Below are positions 6,197 to 9,218 of a DNA stretch of 9,218 nucleotides, in pieces. Every line of letters begins with the position of its first letter. Position 1 is the stretch's first letter. Below the pieces are notes generated by a model. It did not search any database. It worked only from the letters and a program-made list of their open reading frames with translations, and was not told where the DNA came from. Position numbers and translations under genes: made by a program. The stretch is taken from positions 1 through 9,218 of the forward strand of contig USPJ01000027.1 of the NCBI GenBank assembly GCA_900556645.1. The letters run 5' to 3'. The stretch is from an uncultured Lachnospiraceae bacterium (GTDB lineage: Bacteria > Bacillota_A > Clostridia > Lachnospirales > Lachnospiraceae).

Positions 6197-7765
6197 TTAT
6201 TCATCTTCTATTGTAATATCCATATGGATGACATCTGCCAAATCCACATAACTTTCCTCGAATGGACGATTGGTTTCATTTTTCTGTATCCGAAGTTCCA
6301 CTCGGCTTCCTATCCGCTCTGTGATAGCATTCTCCAGTTCTACCTTTCGTTCTTCTTCATTCAACAAGCCTGCTGCCACCTCATCCTCCAGAACAATCAA
6401 AAGTACATTGTCTCCTCCCAAACTCAGATGAGCAGTTTTCAGATAGTTCTTTGTCAGCCCCGGCAGTTCCATCAAAATCTTATTCCAATTCTTTACTACC
6501 TGCTGCACTTCCTCCGGTATGGCTTTGGGATACTCTTTTTTCTGCACCTGCTCCGCCTGCTGTGCCGGTGCCGCATTCATCTGCTGCGGCATAGGTGCCG
6601 CCATAGGTATTCCCTGCTCCAGCTTTTTTTCCAGATGGCTGAGTCTGTTCAGAATCGAAGTCTCATCCTTTTCCATTTCTGGTTTGCATAATTTTATAAT
6701 CGCTATTTCAATTAACACACGTTTTTGACTGGCATACTTTACCTGATTAAACAGTTCCGAAAAGATACGGATGTAACGCATCAGTATTTCCGGTGCTATC
6801 ATCTGTGCCTCTTCTTTTAATAAAGCCAGATTTTCCGAAGACATATCCAAGACATCTTCCATATCCTCGGAACTTTGTACCAGCAATAAATTTCTAAGAT
6901 ACCATGTAAAATCTGTCACAAACTGTCCCAATTCCCGGCCCTGTATGATGATGTCTTCCAGACTTCCCATCGCTCCCACAAGGTTTTGGTCTAATACCTG
7001 CCGAAGTAATTTGCTGAATACTTCCGTATCTACGGCTCCCAGTACTTCCAGCACATGGTCATAGGTAAGGGTTTCTCCCAGATAGAATGCAATGCATTGA
7101 TCCAGCAGACTCAAGGCATCCCGCATGGAGCCGTCAGCTGCCTTGGCAATATAACGGATTGCCTTTTCCTCCACCTCTACCTGCTCTTCTTCCATAAGCT
7201 CTGTCAGCCGTGCCGCTATGGTATCTATGGAAATCCTGTGAAAGTCATACCTCTGACATCTGGACAAAATGGTAATCGGTATCTTATGCACCTCTGTGGT
7301 CGCCAGAATAAATATAACATAGGACGGCGGTTCTTCCAAGGTTTTTAATAAAGCATTAAATGCTCCTATGGATAGCATATGCACTTCATCTATAATGTAA
7401 ACTTTATATTTTCCTTCCGTAGGGGCGTATTCCACCTCTTCCCGAATCTGACGGATGTTTTCCACACCATTGTTGGATGCTGCATCAATTTCTATGACAT
7501 TCATAGAATTGCCTGCCGCTATAGCACGACAGGCTTCACAGGTTCCGCAAGGACTTCCGTCCACCGGATGCTGACAGTTCACTGCTTTTGCAAAAATTTT
7601 GGCAATGGTGGTTTTTCCGGTGCCTCTGGTTCCGCAAAAGAGATATGCATGTCCGATTCTATCCGCTTTTATTTGATTTTTCAGTGTTGTAACGATATGT
7701 TCCTGTCCTTTGACATCTTCAAATTCCTGTGGACGGAACTTTCGGTATAGTGCCGTATAAGACAT
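6197..7765 (-). CDS. dnaX: DNA polymerase III subunit gamma/tau
   Basis: This is the clamp-loader ATPase that loads the sliding clamp and, as tau, ties the polymerases to the helicase. The 522-aa protein opens with YRKFRPQEFEDVKGQEHI. Walker A is GTRGTGKTT (45-53). The zinc site has Cys64, Cys73, Cys76 and Cys79. Walker B is VYIIDEVHM (122-130), sensor 1 is ATTE (155-158), the arginine finger is SRC (168-170), and sensor 2 is GSMRDALSLLDQ (212-223). Domain III runs to about 360. A Pro/Ala/Gln-rich linker (385-410) leads to a short tau-specific C-terminal domain (about 415-522). The length is close to Gram-positive DnaX. The stop is 18 nt before ybaB, and the start is 20 nt after the phosphofructokinase gene with an AAGGAACGGGA ribosome region. 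An in-phase A AAA AAG heptamer at codons 380-381 may give a shorter gamma-like form. Confidence 0.97.
   Translation of the reverse strand: MSYTALYRKFRPQEFEDVKGQEHIVTTLKNQIKADRIGHAYLFCGTRGTGKTTIAKIFAKAVNCQHPVDGSPCGTCEACRAIAAGNSMNVIEIDAASNNGVENIRQIREEVEYAPTEGKYKVYIIDEVHMLSIGAFNALLKTLEEPPSYVIFILATTEVHKIPITILSRCQRYDFHRISIDTIAARLTELMEEEQVEVEEKAIRYIAKAADGSMRDALSLLDQCIAFYLGETLTYDHVLEVLGAVDTEVFSKLLRQVLDQNLVGAMGSLEDIIIQGRELGQFVTDFTWYLRNLLLVQSSEDMEDVLDMSSENLALLKEEAQMIAPEILMRYIRIFSELFNQVKYASQKRVLIEIAIIKLCKPEMEKDETSILNRLSHLEKKLEQGIPMAAPMPQQMNAAPAQQAEQVQKKEYPKAIPEEVQQVVKNWNKILMELPGLTKNYLKTAHLSLGGDNVLLIVLEDEVAAGLLNEEERKVELENAITERIGSRVELRIQKNETNRPFEESYVDLADVIHMDITIEDE
6586..6601 (-). repeat. Hairpin downstream of the dnaX slippery heptamer
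   Basis: GCGGCA-CCTA-TGCCGC forms a perfect 6-bp stem with a 4-nt loop within dnaX. It begins 21 nt after the A AAA AAG heptamer. This is farther than the 5-9 nt usual for frameshift stimulators, so its involvement is uncertain. Confidence 0.4.
6623..6629 (-). other. Candidate -1 frameshift slippery heptamer in dnaX
   Basis: The minus strand reads GAA AAA AAG in the dnaX frame (Glu379-Lys380-Lys381), so the heptamer A AAA AAG is in the phase needed for -1 slippage, as in E. coli dnaX. The -1 frame stays open for 47 codons and then meets TAA, giving a product of about 428 residues; E. coli gamma has 431. The seven-A run could also cause transcriptional slippage. I see no upstream Shine-Dalgarno stimulator. 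Confidence 0.4.
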
Positions 7766-7785
7766 CTCTTATCCCGTTCCTTTAT

Positions 7786-8859
7786 TTAATCTCCAAAGCT
7801 GATTCCCATGCTTTTTGCTTCTTTAATCATCTGGCAATCCGGATCTACTACTTTCAGTTTCCCTGCAACCTCTCCCAACGGTACACGCTTTGTCTTGCCA
7901 TTAACCATTGCAATCATATTGCCGTAGTCATTGTCCATAATTGCCTGTGCTGCTGCCGCACCCAGTCTGCTGCAAAGTACACGGTCATACGGACACGGAC
8001 TTCCACCTCTTTGGGTATGACCCGGAACCACTACCCGCACCTCTGCCCCGGTTTTCTTTTCAATCTCATCTGCTATCTCATAGGAAACAGATGGGAATTT
8101 ATAATTTTTCAGTTTCTCTTTGTATTCTTTCTTGCTGAGCTTTGCATCTGCTTTGGAAATGGCTCCCTCTGCAACTGCCAGAATGGTAAAGCCCTTTCCT
8201 GCCCGGCTCCGTTTGTCGATAGCTTCTATTATCTTATCAATATCATATGGTATTTCCGGCAACAGAATAATATCTGCACCGCTGGCAACTCCTGCATAGA
8301 GGGTCAGCCAACCCACCTTATGTCCCATAACCTCTACAATGAAAATCCGGTTGTGAGAAGCTGCGGTGGTATGAATACAGTCAATGGCATCCGTTGCAAT
8401 GTTGATGGCACTCTGGAAACCAAAGGTCACATCTGTTCCATAAATATCATTGTCGATGGTTTTTGGCAGATGGATTACATTCAAGCCTTCTTCCCGAAGA
8501 AGATTTGCTGTTTTCTGTGTTCCGTTGCCACCTAATATTACAAGACAGTCCAAATTCAATTTGTAATAGGTCTGTTTCATGGCTTCCACTTTGTCCAGAC
8601 CGTTTGCATCCGGGGTACGCATCAGCTTGAACGGCTGACGTGAGGTTCCGAGAATAGTTCCTCCCTGTGTTAATATACCGGAAAAATCTTTTGCACTGAG
8701 CATGCGGTAATCGCTGTAGATGAGGCCTTTATAGCCGTTCATGAATCCGTATACTTCGAGATCTTTTACATTGTTTGCAAGGCCTTTTACGACTCCGCGC
8801 ATGGTCGCATTTAATGCCTGGCAGTCTCCGCCGCTTGTTAACAGACCAATTCTTAACAT
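7786..8859 (-). CDS. 6-phosphofructokinase, ATP- or PPi-dependent (mixed-type)
   Basis: This 357-aa PfkA-superfamily enzyme phosphorylates fructose 6-phosphate to the 1,6-bisphosphate, the committing step of glycolysis, in the cytoplasm. Motifs in order: TSGGDCQALNA (8-18), GGTILGTSR (66-74), GGNGT (110-114), PKTIDND (132-138, with the catalytic Asp136), MGH (178-180), EGA (231-233) and PGHTQRGGSP (279-288). By alignment with E. coli PfkA, Gly113 equals Gly104, which is typical of ATP enzymes. Lys133 equals Gly124, and Lys there is typical of PPi enzymes. Asn112 replaces Asp103. This combination points to the mixed-substrate (group III) clade, so the phosphoryl donor cannot be assigned from sequence. 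It is longer than E. coli PfkA (320 aa), with an extra Lys-rich insertion around 235-255. It is the first gene after a strong promoter and lies 20 nt before dnaX. Confidence 0.95.
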   Translation of the reverse strand: MLRIGLLTSGGDCQALNATMRGVVKGLANNVKDLEVYGFMNGYKGLIYSDYRMLSAKDFSGILTQGGTILGTSRQPFKLMRTPDANGLDKVEAMKQTYYKLNLDCLVILGGNGTQKTANLLREEGLNVIHLPKTIDNDIYGTDVTFGFQSAINIATDAIDCIHTTAASHNRIFIVEVMGHKVGWLTLYAGVASGADIILLPEIPYDIDKIIEAIDKRSRAGKGFTILAVAEGAISKADAKLSKKEYKEKLKNYKFPSVSYEIADEIEKKTGAEVRVVVPGHTQRGGSPCPYDRVLCSRLGAAAAQAIMDNDYGNMIAMVNGKTKRVPLGEVAGKLKVVDPDCQMIKEAKSMGISFGD

Positions 8860-8936
8860 ATGACTTTTCCCATCCTGTTCTTTATTAGATTTTCACGACT
8901 GCTTCTTGTTTCTTGGCAGTATTATGGAATGTTTAC

Positions 8937-8965
8937 ATTATACCCTATTTTTTTCGTTCTCACAA
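8937..8965 (-). promoter_or_regulatory. Sigma-A type promoter for pfkA-dnaX-ybaB-recR
   Basis: On the minus strand, TTGTGA (8960-8965), a 17-bp spacer and TATAAT (8937-8942) match the housekeeping consensus closely: 4 of 6 at -35 and 6 of 6 at -10. Transcription should begin near 8930, leaving a leader of about 70 nt before the phosphofructokinase ATG at 8857-8859. An AGGATGGGA ribosome site sits just before that ATG. It lies downstream of the SRP RNA terminator, so the protein operon is independent of the SRP RNA. Confidence 0.85.
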
Positions 8966-9008
8966 TAGTTCGGGGGAAGAAAGCGCGGGAGTTTCTATTT
9001 TTTGTACG

Positions 9009-9039
9009 AAAAAAGGAAGTCTGTGGTTCAGGCTTCCTT
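9009..9039 (-). terminator. Rho-independent terminator of the SRP RNA gene
   Basis: On the minus strand, AAGGAAG and CTTCCTT pair (7 bp), followed by a C/A mismatch, CUG/CAG and a 5-nt loop. The stem ends in a run of six T counted from the GC-containing part (9009-9014). It lies about 15 nt after the likely SRP RNA 3' end and before the phosphofructokinase promoter. Confidence 0.85.
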
Positions 9040-9054
9040 GGATTTTCTTTTTTA

Positions 9055-9218
9055 TGCGCGCCGCACTTCGAACTCTCACCACAAACGTTACTCCTACAGC
9101 CTACTCGGCCCAGGCACCCTCACGGCACACAGGAGATTCCACTTAGTGCTGCTGCATTCCTGCCCTGACACGGTTCACAGATTCCTGTTGCGTAAGACCC
9201 AGACGTCAACGCCACTTA
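9055..9218 (-). ncRNA. ffs: Large bacterial signal recognition particle RNA (5' part outside window)
   Basis: The minus strand from 9218 matches the 3' two-thirds of the Bacillus-type large SRP RNA (scRNA) as I know it. It has GTTGACGTCTGGGTC, then CGCAACAGGA, the domain IV core GTGTCAGGGCAGGAATGCAG with the GGAA tetraloop (9157-9160) flanked by the CAGG/GCAGCA internal loop, then TGCCTGGGCCGAG and GAGTAACG. ACAGGA (9183-9188) pairs with TCCTGT (9129-9134), closing the long S-domain helix. The RNA binds Ffh and scaffolds co-translational targeting of membrane proteins. The 5' Alu-domain portion, about 100 nt, lies beyond the window. The 3' end is approximate, near the GC-rich run at 9055-9065, and a terminator follows. 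In Bacillus the SRP RNA gene also precedes dnaX. Confidence 0.93.

Noticed and set aside
6535..6541. Second A-run in dnaX (cag aaa aaa gag) as a frameshift site
   Set aside because: It does not fit the X XXY YYZ pattern in the dnaX frame.
6101..6691. Plus-strand open frame (196 codons) opposite dnaX and ybaB
   Set aside because: It spans two real genes on the other strand and has the low-complexity Leu/Phe/Cys/His composition of an antisense shadow.
7729..8535. Long plus-strand open frame (268 codons) opposite the phosphofructokinase gene
   Set aside because: It is antisense to a strongly supported gene, rich in Cys/His/Phe as expected from reverse-complement codons, and has no family likeness or ribosome site.
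8860..9168. Plus-strand open frames across the phosphofructokinase promoter and SRP RNA
   Set aside because: The stretch is fully explained by the promoter, the terminator and the SRP RNA on the minus strand; the translations look random.
1..9218. Mobile elements, CRISPR arrays, tRNAs or phage attachment sites
   Set aside because: No transposase or integrase signatures, no spaced direct repeats and no cloverleaf-like segments were seen. The gene content is ordinary chromosomal core.

Overview
This is a core-genome segment of a low-GC Gram-positive bacterium, most likely a Lachnospiraceae or related Clostridia member. I infer that from AT-rich intergenic DNA, purine-rich ribosome binding sites, a split transketolase, a DUF5711-type protein, and a large (Bacillus/Clostridium-type) SRP RNA next to dnaX-ybaB-recR. 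The taxon call is inference. All nine protein genes and the SRP RNA lie on the minus strand, so the window reads from right to left.

Right end (about 9218 down to 9009): the 3' part of the large SRP RNA, with its conserved GGAA-capped domain IV, followed by an intrinsic terminator. A near-consensus sigma-A promoter (TTGTGA, 17 bp, TATAAT) then starts a compact cluster of pfkA-like 6-phosphofructokinase, dnaX (clamp-loader tau/gamma), ybaB/ebfC and recR. In Bacillus the order is scr-dnaX-yaaK-recR; here a phosphofructokinase sits between the SRP RNA and dnaX. The phosphofructokinase has a hybrid ATP/PPi active-site signature. dnaX carries an in-phase A AAA AAG heptamer that could allow a gamma-like short product.

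Middle (about 5063 down to 3246): the N- and C-terminal subunits of a split transketolase, overlapping by 13 nt and closed by a strong rho-independent terminator.

Left end (about 3180 down to 1): an envelope-related cluster of three genes, starting from a probable extended -10 promoter. It encodes (i) a single-pass membrane protein with a cytoplasmic MPN/JAB-like domain lacking the JAMM metal ligands and an external LysM domain, (ii) a DUF5711-like membrane-anchored beta-propeller-type protein, and (iii) a CvpA-family multi-pass protein cut by the window edge. The function of this cluster is unknown; it is the least explained part of the window.

No mobile element, CRISPR array, tRNA or plus-strand gene is supported. 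No stretch over 300 bases lacks a gene or RNA. The longest protein-free stretch, 8860-9218, is filled by the promoter, terminator and SRP RNA.
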